DNA of 64,000 bases from Tyto alba (lineage: Eukaryota; Chordata; Aves; Strigiformes; Tytonidae), in assembly GCF_018691265.1 (NCBI RefSeq), contig NW_024881313.1:39363518-39427517 (forward strand), written 5' to 3'. Both the position numbers and the translations under genes were made by a program. The stretch's first letter is position 1. Each line of letters starts with the position of its first letter. Shown here piece after piece: positions 48,901-59,133 of this stretch. The notes beneath the pieces were generated by a model. It saw only the letters and a program-made list of their open reading frames with translations, made no database searches and was not told the DNA's origin.

Positions 48901-50344
48901 TGCAGAGGAGATCAGTGATCTACATAGATAAAGACTAGGTAGGAGTCAGGTTCCGCACCCTGCTTAAGATGTAGTCCGATAATTCCAATTCCACGACAAA
49001 AGACTGATAGCTTTGTTATCCTCTCAACTTAGGCTATCCCGAGCATAATTTCCTAGATTTATTATGCAACACCAGTATTAAACCCTTACTGAAGTCACAT
49101 ATGTATAAATTACTATTTCTCTGAGTCTGTCATGGAAGATAATGTCTTAGTTTGTTATTTTGTTGGGGAGATTTAGCATTCTTGATACATCCATTAGCCA
49201 CTCATTATGGTTCTGACATTACCAGCCTTTTTCAAGTCATTTATATATACATATAGAAGTGTTTATGTATGTGTATGTATTTTATATATATGTAATTATA
49301 GATATACAGCTGTAGCTCTAGATGTCTGATAATGAGAATCTAATAACAGAGTCTATTTCAACAGACTCATCATTAAATGTTTAGAAAATTAGGCCTTTTC
49401 TGTCTCCACTGCAATTCAAGGCTAAAATCAAAATGGAAATCTCTGCGGAACACAGTTCATTCTTTAGACTTGCATTTCTCAGGGTGACTCCTTCATATGC
49501 AGCATTGTCCTCTCCATCATCCTGCATGCCACCAAGGTGTATGTATTTTAATTTAGCAGTGAGAAATTCCACATCCTTGTAAATAATTAAAATGTAAATC
49601 TTTCTACATCAATATTAATACAGAAATACATAAATTCCATGAGTCTTAGACAAGATGTTCAAGCCTAACATGGGAGAAGCTAACAAAAAATTTCTGGTTG
49701 TGAATCATAGACAGAAATACCACCTCTGCCCTGTCCACAGAGTGTGTAAAATAAATTTATTCTTGTATGAAAGACCTACAGATAGAGTTTATTTTTGAAC
49801 TGGGAAATATTCAGTGACATATTATAATATATATGACCTTAGTCTGCTAGGTACTAGTCTCAAACATTTACTAATTAAAGCCCCAGTACCTGAATTGATT
49901 ATTTCCCTTTTTCCTTTGGGAGAAGCAACCATTAAAAAAGAAAAGAAAAATAGTTTTTCAATCATCTCTCCCATATCTGCAAAATTAAGAAAAAACAAGG
50001 GTTTCCTCCCTCAAAAATAGTAAGCACATGATTCACAAGAAATACGAAATAAACTAAATCTAACAATGAATGAATAAAACACCTTGTACAGCTTTGATCA
50101 TCAAAAACCTAGTGAAATATAAGACATCTGTCCTTATTTATGGAGAAAGAGATGATGTAATAGGTTGATAAAGTAATTTTGCCAATCTTCACAATCTTTT
50201 TGCAGTTTCAACTTCAGGAACTTAGTTATTGTTTGAGAAAATCACCTCTTTTTAAAGCAAAATATAACAAACTGGTTTTCAGCATTTTTTTAGCTTTCTT
50301 AACATTAAAAGAAAGCTTAAGGAAGTCAAATCTGAAAGAAAGTT
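45929..50344. other. Gene-free AT-rich DNA
   Basis: No gene is supported. The frames at 46430-46949 (minus, up to 123 codons) and 47059-47409 (plus, 116 codons) have no recognisable domain and no consistent phase. No repeat beyond short TA-rich tracts (49240-49300) is visible. Confidence 0.6.
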
Positions 50345-50712
50345 AAATCATAAAATCATATAATCCTAGAATGGTTTGGGTTGAGAAGGGACCTTAAAGC
50401 CCCCCCCAGTGCCACCCTCTGCCCCGGGCAGGGCCCCCTTCCCCCAGCCCAGGGGGCTCCCAGCCCCATCCAACCTGGCCTTGAACCCTTCCAGGGAGGG
50501 GGCAGCCACAGCTTCTCTGGGCACCCTGGGCCAGCGCCTTACCACCCGCACAGAGAAGAATTTATTCCTTCTATCTCATCTAAATCTGCCCTCTTTCAGT
50601 TTAAAACTGTTACCCCTCATGCTATCCCCACCCCCCCTGATAAAGAGTCCCTCCCAACCTTTCCTGTAGCCCCCTGTAAGTACTGGAAGGCCACTATAAG
50701 GTCTCCCAGGAG
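50345..50712 (-). mobile_element. CR1 LINE, 5'-truncated 3' end (minus strand)
   Basis: It begins with the reversed tail (AATCATAAAATCATATAATC), then TAGAATGGTTTGGGTTGAGA and GGGACCTTAAAG, and runs through CATCCAACCTGGCCTTGAAC, CAGCTTCTCTGGGCACCCTG and ACTGGAAGGCCACTATAAGG to CTCCCAGGAGCC. It is the same type of CR1 as the plus-strand copy at 28586-29001. It stops at about 50712, where a different CR1 subfamily begins. The open frames here on both strands are repeat-derived. Confidence 0.95.
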
Positions 50713-50870
50713 CCATGTCCCTGAGAACCACTTCTACACATTTTTTAAATTCCTCTAGGGATGGTGACTCAATCACTTTCCTTGGTAGCCCCCAACAATC
50801 CTCTTTTTCACAAGGAAAAAAAGAAAAGGGAGGAGACTCCTTTTCTTCCCAACATCTGAAAAAAATGGTT
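50713..50870 (-). mobile_element. Fragment of a different, older CR1 subfamily (minus strand)
   Basis: The sequence CATGTCCCTGAGAACCACTT, then TAGGGATGGTGACTCAATCA and CTTTCCTTGGTAGCCCCCAA, matches the CR1 type with CCAGGGATGGTGACTCCACC and CCTGGGCAGCC. It directly abuts the younger CR1 and lacks its own 3' end on the far side. A purine-rich insertion lies near 50815-50840. Confidence 0.65.
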
Positions 50871-53800
50871 ATCCAACCCAACTGAAGAATATCTGAGCTT
50901 TCTTGAACTTTGATTTAGGCCCAGTGTAATTTGAGACTCAGTGAGATAAAAGTTTATTGTTTTTTTGGTAAATTGAATTTCCAAAGTCATCATTAAAACA
51001 GGATCTCGGACATTGACAATAAAGGCATTAAAAAAACCCCCAAACAACAACAAAAAAAATCCCAAATAATACCAAGAATTAATTTCATCTCACTTACTTA
51101 ATTATCTTAAGCAAAAATAGAGACTGTCTAGACCCTATTTTACTTTGTAGTCTTTGGAGACAGACAATATAGCAAATGGAATTAGGATGCCACTCACTTT
51201 ATTCTAAAATAACTGAAACAGGTAGGATAGTTGCTCTTAAAGAGTGTGAACTTCCATTCATAAATGGGGCCTGAAGTGATTGGCTTAGATGCAATCATCA
51301 ATGCTGCAGACAGCTGGGGTGACATTCATACCATCAGTGGAGAGAAATTCCCACCCCTAAGCTTCAGTGTGATAGTTCCCCTCTCAAATATTCAGTCTAA
51401 GGTAGTTATAGAGGCTTCCTTCTAGATGGCGGGCTGTCTTCTTGGATCTCTGCAACTATGGTTGCATATCCTCTGAAAGTGCCTCTCTCCACTCCCTGTA
51501 GCAGGAGCTGACCACAATTAATCACCTTAGCTGATGTCTAACGTTATCTGAATAAAATTTAGGGCCAAGGCTACACAGGTGAAATAGTGTCAGAACCAAA
51601 GGTAAACCCCATCTGAAGTCTAGCCTCTTATCAGACATCCAAGCTGTCTCTTGCCACATATGTCATCTTCTCACTTCTATCAGTACATTACCAATGTAAT
51701 ATTTCTTATAAGAAATCTCTAGCTTTGAAGGATAGTGTGAATATGTAGGGTATTTGTATAGTTCTTGACTCTGTATTGTTTGCAAACAGTAGGGGAATGG
51801 GACAGATGAGGAATGCAGCCTGGAGACACAGTAGTCATAGACACCTTATGTTGGATATAGGACAGAAATCAACCACGCTCATTAGTACTTAAATTGGCAA
51901 AGTGCTACCAAGGTAACGGCTCTCTCCACAATATTGTTGTCTTGACTAAACAACTTACCCTAAGCTCAGTTGAAATAATATGTTTTTTCACCTGCAGGAG
52001 TGAAACATTCAAGACAACATTCCAAGACGGATCTGGTTAAGGTCATAAAAATTTTGTGGTAACCTATATATTATTTTTATGCATATGCTTAACACGATGT
52101 ATTTTATGAATGTGCTAAAGTGCAATAAATCACCTAAAACATTGTATAAACCACTTCAGACTCTTACCAGAGTATCAGATGCTCACACATATTCCATACA
52201 TCTATAGACTCATACAGATACACAAGCGTAGAGACCTGCCACCTCCTGAGTACAGTTGACAGATGGGAGTGCTGCTTGCTTGTCTTCTGCGTGGGAGGTC
52301 ATGAGAGTAGTCACTGTGTCTGTGATGGATTAGCAGTCAAAATGAAGACAGATAGCGTGGAGGAACGGCACGGCTCCAGCATTTACTGTGTGTCTCAACA
52401 ACTCGAATAAAGGACAGAGTTTCACAGGAATTATATTGCAGGAGTGAGGAAGTCTGTCTCTTCCAGTGGATAAAGACAAATACACTGAAATTCATGCTTG
52501 TGCAGGAGACCAACATGAGAAGTCTTCAGGAAAATTGAAGCCTTCAGCTGACTCTGCTTAGGGTCAGGATACAGAGTGGATGACCCACTGATTTACCTGC
52601 TATCCCCAGTTACTTTGATTTTATGACTCCAAGACTTGAGCACCATTACATACTAAATGCTAGTTTCATTTGTTCAGGTATGCTTTTCAACTATATTAAT
52701 TGTTGCATAAGCTTAGAGGTTTAAGTCAGGTTGGAAAGGTATCCAAAAAGCTATACAAACATGTGGGACTGGAAATATCAGGAGATGAAGATTGTCCAGC
52801 AGTTTTCATAGTCTGGACATTGTTCATCCTCTGCAGGTTGTGTTGAAAAAAACAAGCATAAAAGAAATTCACCTCTTTCATTCAGGATATCAAATTAAAT
52901 GATTTTAACATTTTAAAAATATTAGAAATAAGTTAGAAAGAGGGGCTTATTATAGGAGGTTGGGCAAATGTTTTGCAGATTTGATATCATGCTCCAGTGA
53001 TCACCAGTGAAGGACACTTATGGGTGAAATAAACATTAGTGTAAAACACCTGGCCAAATAACACTGAAACAGAAAATTCATTCCTTGGTAGTATATCATT
53101 TTTAATTCATCTCATGCATACTGAAAGAATAGTCTTTTTTATACTGCTGAAGCATATCCATAGCAGTTTCTTGTTGAATTTCAGAAATGTGGGTCAATAG
53201 CACAGACAGTATCTAACCTCTTCACATTTCTACATCTGAACCAAAGCAGGAACTTTGTGTTCAGCACAGCCTCCTCAGAAAATCATTGATAATTTCCTAG
53301 CACACAAGGACAAGGTGCAAAGACTACATCTTAAAGCCCTAAAAGTGTAAGAACTAGGCAGATTTCAAAAAAAGGTGCTTTTAGCAGAGAAGGGAAAAGG
53401 GAAAAAAAGAAGTGAACACTTTTTTAAAAATTTCTACAGCACTGTCTTTTGACTGGGCTTGGCAGTAAAGATGACATCAACATGACCAGCAACCAGCACC
53501 AGGGATCTCATCCTGAGAGCTACTGGTGATTACAGTTGTCCAGGAGCTCACAATTCCTATACCACTGAGTTGCACATTTGTGGGAGCAGACATGAAGAAG
53601 AAGACACCAGCTCTTACAGGCAGAGTCCAAAACTTTAAACATGACCCAACTTTGGTTCCTCCAGAATGAAAGCTGCTCCCCAAGAGCTACTGAGCTGAGG
53701 TCTCAGCTGCATACCTGGATGATGCTAAAGACCAGCAAATGTTCAAATTGCTTCCCAGATGGCTCCGCCACCTCTCCACATGCCCTGCTTCTCCAGGCAG

Positions 53801-54808
53801 CTTGCCCGGAGGCATCTTGTGTCCCTGCAATGGAAAGCCAGCTCCAAGAGAAGCATCAGATGGGTGAGGTGGCAGGAGAGCTGGAAGCTGGAAACATCCT
53901 GACAAGTTTCATATTCTGCCAGTGCTCCACCAAAACCAATACATTTCCACAGAGCACTTAACTCTCACCCAGTGGGTGTTTTCCAAAGGAAAATTGCTCC
54001 ACAGGCAAACTTGTGACCAGATCTTAGAAAGGGTCAATTCAGACACCAATGAAATTAATTTGGGTTCTTTGAAAGTGGAACGTCCATAAAGACCAGCTAA
54101 TTATTATTTTTTTTTAATTTATTTATTTTTTTAATAATTGTTTACTTTTGCTAAAGGAAACTCCCATTGACTTTGGCTGACCTTAAATTTCAGCCCTCAG
54201 AGAAGACAGTGTCAGTCAGAAAGCTCTAAGTTACAGAGTTATACGTGTGCTAGAAAGATAGTCCTGGAGACAAGGGGTGGATAATTAAGGAATGGGAGGT
54301 CCTTTATGGTGGGAGTAAGAGTGAGAGGAAAAGGAGTAACTAAATGAAAGAGTTAGTGGCATAAAAGGGTCCAGAGAGCAAACCCTGCTCCTCTGCTTTA
54401 GGTGAAATCAGTGCCCAGGCCCGTTCCCTGGGATACTGTGTCCCTACAGTGTGCTCACTCATGGACCAATTTAGCAAGTCTCAAGTTTTCAGTTCCTGCA
54501 AAACAAAAAATCTCATAGATTCCCAAACCCACAAGGGCCAGCAGTGGGTATGGAGCAGGCAGGGGTGTGTAATATAAGAGAGTGTTTGTTGGTACCCTGG
54601 GATAAACCCACATCTTAGCCCTGCCTGTCAGCTGGGGGAGCCACTTGTCTGAGCACAATAAGAAGGAACGATTCATGGTGCATTAATGATATCACCAACC
54701 TGACAGGGGGATCACCACGCCAATTTGGAGTCCCTCTCTCCCTGCCAGCCAACATTCATCTGCAGGCTTTCAAAACACAGGATGGGGAAGAAAATAAGAA
54801 AAAGGGAG
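50871..54808. other. Gene-free AT-rich DNA
   Basis: No gene is supported. The frames at 53641-53961 (plus, 106 codons) and 53477-53905 (minus) overlap on opposite strands and have no domain. The segment at 54155-54205 contains AAACTCCCATTGACTTT, which may be one half of another ancient palindromic repeat. Confidence 0.6.

Positions 54809-54841
<33 letters not shown>
54809..54841. repeat. Poly(A) tract, 33 bases
   Basis: Thirty-three consecutive A follow a purine-rich lead-in (GAAGAAAATAAGAAAAAGGG). No retroposed gene body is recognisable upstream. Confidence 0.93.
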
Positions 54842-54843
<2 letters not shown>

Positions 54844-55211
54844 TAGAAATACAGTCCGAGGCACCGGTGCCAGGAGCTGATATTTGGGGCTGGGCTCGGG
54901 ATGCAGCTTGTCAGTGATGTGCATGTGTGCAAGGAGAGGACAGGAGGTTGCAACAGTGGTGGGATGTTGTGTTGGTGAAGAAAGGGAGGAAACCCCATTC
55001 TCCCCCTTCTTCTCACCAACCTCTCAGCACATCAGTCCTAAATTTCAATGAGAAAGAAACTCCTGGCAAGCATTGGTAGGAAATTGTTGACCTTCGTGAA
55101 TTGCTGACAGCTTATAGCGTATTTCCAGGTTACCCATAATGGTGTGGGGCTTGGTGTAGGAGGATTTGCCTTCTGCTGAGAAAGCAAGATGTGTGAGTAT
55201 ATCTTTTTGGT
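54842..55211. other. Gene-free spacer upstream of LTR copy 2
   Basis: I see no gene or recognisable element. Confidence 0.55.
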
Positions 55212-55216
55212 CTCAT
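55212..55216. repeat. Left target-site duplication (CTCAT) of LTR copy 2
   Basis: CTCAT immediately precedes the TG start and is repeated exactly after the CA end at 56291-56295. It differs from the TCCAG of copy 1, which proves a separate integration. Confidence 0.93.
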
Positions 55217-55346
55217 TGTCCTGGGTTGAGTGAGTGATGGAGTTTTTTGGTGGCAGGGGAGGGGGCTATCGGGGCGGCCCCCTGTGAGAAGCTTCTCGAA
55301 GATCCCCCAGCTCCACGTCAGCTCCACTTCTGTTTGGGAAATTGAG

Positions 55347-55381
55347 CCAATCGGCTGCGCCTCTGCGATAACGTATTTAAG
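55347..55381 (+). promoter_or_regulatory. LTR copy 2 core promoter (CCAAT and TATA-like)
   Basis: CCAAT at 55347-55351 and TATTTAAG at 55374-55381 keep the spacing seen in copy 1. Activity is unknown. Confidence 0.6.
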
Positions 55382-55713
55382 AAGGGACGTGGTGACGGGC
55401 AGTGGGACTTGTGAGGAGGAGTTGCTACAGCTGCATGAACACCAAGGTCAGTGGAGGAACGGAGGAAGAAAGGAGGGGGGAGGTGTGCCGGAGCAGAGAC
55501 CCCCCTGTATCCTGTGGGGAGACGGCAGGGTGGCCCCCCCCTGTCACCCATGAAGATCTACGGTGGAGCAGACATTGATTTATGGCCTGTTGTTCCTGCT
55601 CGGATAATCAAGGTTCTGTGCCCGAAGAAGGCCGGAGTCTCATGGGAAAAGGCAGCCCCGCTGCTGTAATTCAGCGCTGGGAGGATTGCAGCATGCGGGG
55701 GAGTCCCAAGCCG

Positions 55714-55847
55714 GAGCAGCTCGGGAAGGGCTGCAGCCGTGGGAGGGAATCCAGTCGGAGGAAGTTAGTGACCCATGACAGAGCAGTGTGGGGAACGCTG
55801 CGGCCCATGGGAGGAACTCATGTTGGAGAAAGTTTGTGGAGGACTGT
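55714..55847 (+). repeat. Diverged 67-bp tandem duplication inside LTR copy 2
   Basis: Unit 1 (55714-55780) and unit 2 (55781-55847) both begin GAGCAG and align along their length: CTGCAGCC with CTGCGGCC, then TGGGAGG with TGGGAGG. Copy 1 has one unit only (22897-22963). It resembles unit 2 downstream and joins to the sequence that precedes unit 1 upstream. Confidence 0.85.
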
Positions 55848-56005
55848 CTCCTGTGAGAGGGGGACCACAATGGAGCAGGAGGAACAAGTTCCGGACACTC
55901 CCCTCACCGAGGATAAGAGAAGTGGCAGCGCTGACTGCACCCCCCATTCCCTGCCCCTGCGCCCCTGGGGGAGGAGGTAGAGATATCGGGAGCAGAGCTG
56001 AGCCC

Positions 56006-56028
56006 GGGAAGAAGGGAGGGGTGGGGGG
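56006..56028 (+). other. G-quadruplex motif in LTR copy 2
   Basis: The G runs and loop lengths are the same as in copy 1 (GGG, GGG, GGGG, GGGGGG with loops of 5, 1 and 1). Confidence 0.75.
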
Positions 56029-56094
56029 AAGGTGTTCTCAAGATGTGGCAATGCTTCTCACTATCCTACTCTGTTATGTGTTGTTAGTGTCTGT

Positions 56095-56100
56095 AATAAA
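56095..56100 (+). terminator. LTR copy 2 polyadenylation signal AATAAA
   Basis: A canonical AATAAA followed by TGTATG and a T-rich stretch, as in copy 1. Confidence 0.7.
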
Positions 56101-56290
56101 TGTATGTTCTATTTTTTTTCTTCCCCTAATGAGTCTGCCTCTTGCTCGCGATCATAAAGGGGAATTTTTCCCCATCCCAGTCCTATCTCGAACACCAAGC
56201 CTGGCTCTCTGTCCCTTCTCATTGCCGGAGGGGAAGGGAAAGAGGGCTGCTGCATTGTGGTTGGCTACCAACCAGGCCTAAACCACGACA

Positions 56291-56295
56291 CTCAT
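56291..56295. repeat. Right target-site duplication (CTCAT) of LTR copy 2
   Basis: It is an exact repeat of 55212-55216, directly after the terminal CA. Confidence 0.93.
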
Positions 56296-58972
56296 TAATA
56301 TTATATCATTGTTTGAAAGACCCCTGACTGAGAGAAGAAGGCCAAGAAGGTAGTTTTATGTGCCTCTCTTGACTGATCATGAAGTCACATTGCCTTTTAA
56401 AAACAACATCTGGAGCTCCTTTCTTGTCTGGACTAACTGGTGTCCAACTTCTCCCATCCTGAATCCTGTTGCAGAGGCCCATGAGTATTGCTTTTTTGTC
56501 AGGAAAACAAATTTAAAAAAAAAAAAAAAGTCAGCAAGGAAATTTTTCTGAGTTTATTCAAACATTTTTCATCCCTTAGACTCATCCTCCCAGTCATTTC
56601 AGTCAGAATTTTTTACAGAGCAAGAACCACTGACAGAAAAAAATAGAGTGGGATTCATCCTGCCTATGCTGGGATATCTTACTGTTGTTTTATCTGTAAG
56701 CCAGTCATCTAACCTTCTCAGTAGTCACTGGAGAGAAAGGTGCCTCCAGTGGAAGGTTGAAGTCCCTGAGGATGAGGTGGAACTTCTGATGACTCCTGTT
56801 TCTCCCTGTTGACTCTAGGAGCTTAGGAGACTGACTTAGCTTCAGACAACCAACTATCAGAAAATAAATCCCTATGTTTGTTCACCTAAATCACATTCTG
56901 TGTTCTTTTGACTATAATGATGAGATGCTAGATTCAGTTGCCTCTACGTAGGCACCTGGTGATATTTTGGATGCCTTAAGACTTACTTCACATTCAGTTG
57001 GCACATTAAAAAGGCTTGGAAGTAGGTCCTATGGTGCATCTAATAGACTTCCATTGCTTAAAAAAATAAGTGGAAGAATGAAGGCAAGTCCTTGTTTGCT
57101 GTTGTCTGGCCTCACTGCCTCTTGACCATAGATATTGCAGCAATTGTGGAGCTTAAGACACCTGTAACAGGTCTAAGCCTAATAGCTGTAGGTCTCAGAT
57201 TGCCAGGTGAGGAGTGTCAACACCATTTCTCTAGCTCAGGAGGAAGGCGTGCAAAGAACTACAGACATTTCTGCAAAAGTTTTGAAAAGTGTTTTTCTTC
57301 AGAAGTAGTTGAAAACCCCACATTTTTTATGCAGTGAACAATGGCACTTCTGTTCCAGGTGATCCACTTACTAGACTGCTTTGGAGCCTGGTGTGTTTGA
57401 TTCTGACTGAAATCTTATTTAGATTGTTAAAGTTATTTCACCTCTTCATAAAAGTATAGCTATAGTATCACAAAGGCTGTTTTTACTGGTATAAATTGGG
57501 ATTTTAATCACTTTATCTAGACCACTAAAGACAGGACATCATAAATTTGAAGGGTAGTGAAAGCCTCAAAGTCTCTGTATAAATGTGGTCTGCATGAGAA
57601 GTTGCCATCCATCAGCTAAACTCAAATAGATACTTGGCTAGTCTGTTCTAAGCCACCCATAACTGTGAGGTGAATTATGTTTTTTAAAACACCGGTTGCA
57701 GTTTACCATGTGTCTATGGGATGTGTATCCTTGCACCTGGAGCATATGACATAATTTTCTCCAGGGGCACACAAGGGCCATCTTGCACACAAACTGCAAT
57801 TGTCTAACATCCCATGGGATTTATATACCTTGCCCAGAAGCAGACTAGGCATGTCATTCAATGTCGTTTCATGGCCAGTGATCCAGAACTGGCATGAAGG
57901 ACTTAGCTACCCTCAGACAAAATTAAACCAAAGCTGTAACTGCAGTGAATTCAAGGGACAAAAGACTAATAAAAATAAAGAAACGTATAATGTAAAAATG
58001 TTTATATTTAAATTCTGTAAAAGACTGTCATAAAGGGTTTTTGACAGCTCAGTCAAAGTGTCTTTGAAGGACATGCTTTATTTGAACAGAAAATCAAAAA
58101 GAAAATAACTTACGTGGATTCCCACTTACAATTTTGCTTTTGGTTGTGCTGTAAATACTTCAAAAGGTAGAGTATTTTCTTTGTTCTTTTTCTCATAGTC
58201 TCAATTATTAAAACAGGATTAAAATAATGATTTACTACAGCAGTGGGAGGGACAAGACTTCAATTCTTTTTATATAATTCTGACCAAGGCTCACTTTTTT
58301 TCCTCTGCTTCCAGGAGTTGTAACAGTCACCTCCCATGGCTATCTGAGTTTGACATGTCTGCCAAAAGCAGAGATTCCCAAAATACTACTGTCTTCAAGT
58401 GATCCCTGAAAAAGCAGGTTCAAAATGTTTCCAGTAGTCATACAAAAAATCAAAACAGAATTAATAATGGCTTGGGAAAATATAGGAACCTGCTTGACCA
58501 GAACTATTCCCAAGATCGAAACTTGGAAACATCAAAACATTGGCCTAGCTTTATGTCTTAAATTTCCAATTATTTAAAGTCCCATAGCTTTAATTTTTTA
58601 TGTTTGGTTTCTGCTATGTCTTTCTCTTCTCACTTAAAATGCCCTGAAGTGTTTCAAATATGAAAAGTGTCTCGACCTGGTGCTGCAGAACATGTCTTTA
58701 AGCACATATTTCAGGTCATGCAGACCTCCAGACAACCTTAAAGTGGTAATAACCTTTCATCGCTTCTCTCTATTTCCCGTTAGAAGTGGGGATATTGCCG
58801 GCACACTAGAATATGTGCTGGTTATTCTAAGCCAGCCAGATGTGAGCTGGTTCTGATCTGAAAGACATGTAACTGCACTTAACTTGGTGCTGAATTATTT
58901 CATATTGCTGAGCTGTACCATTTGTTGAGTCATATATTACTGTTAGAAGAATCGTATCTAAAGTCATTAGAG

Positions 58973-59050
58973 AGAAGGGGAGAAGGAAGGAGGAGAGGAA
59001 GGGGAGAAGAATGGAGATGAAAGGAAAAGAAAAAGGAAAAAAAAAGCAAA
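58973..59050. repeat. Purine-rich low-complexity patch
   Basis: The plus strand is nearly all A and G (GGAGAAGGAAGGAGGAGAGG and similar). A pyrimidine-rich patch (59087-59133) follows within 40 bases, so the two could pair as an imperfect hairpin. Confidence 0.75.
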
Positions 59051-59086
59051 TTATGTTTGACGTTATTTTGTTTTCCAGTATATTAG

Positions 59087-59133
59087 TCTTTTCTTTCTTC
59101 TTTTTTTCTTTTTTTTTTTTCCTTCTTTTCCTT
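59087..59133. repeat. Pyrimidine-rich low-complexity patch
   Basis: TTTCTTTCTTC and T runs dominate. It partners the purine patch just upstream as an imperfect inverted arrangement. Confidence 0.75.

Larger units (their letters stand above)
55217..56290 (+). mobile_element. Solo LTR of an endogenous retrovirus, copy 2 (ERVL-like, 1074 bp)
   Basis: It starts TGTCCTGGG and ends CCACGACA, with flanking CTCAT duplications. It is co-linear with copy 1 at 22399-23405. CCAAT lies at 55347-55351, a TATA-like TATTTAAG at 55374-55381 and AATAAA at 56095-56100. It is 67 bases longer than copy 1. The difference is one extra unit of a diverged tandem duplication at 55714-55847 in which both units begin GAGCAG. 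No gag, pol or env sequence adjoins it, so it is a solo LTR. Substitutions between the copies include many C/T and G/A changes, as expected from CpG decay. Confidence 0.93.

Noticed and set aside
50366..50758. Frames on both strands at the minus-strand CR1
   Set aside because: They are repeat-derived, read from the noncoding 3' end of CR1.
54809..54841. Poly(A) tract as a retroposon tail
   Set aside because: The upstream sequence is a purine-rich low-complexity lead-in, not a recognisable element.
22399..56290. A single large provirus bounded by the two LTRs
   Set aside because: The two LTRs have different target-site duplications (TCCAG and CTCAT) on both sides, and the DNA between them shows no recognisable retroviral genes.
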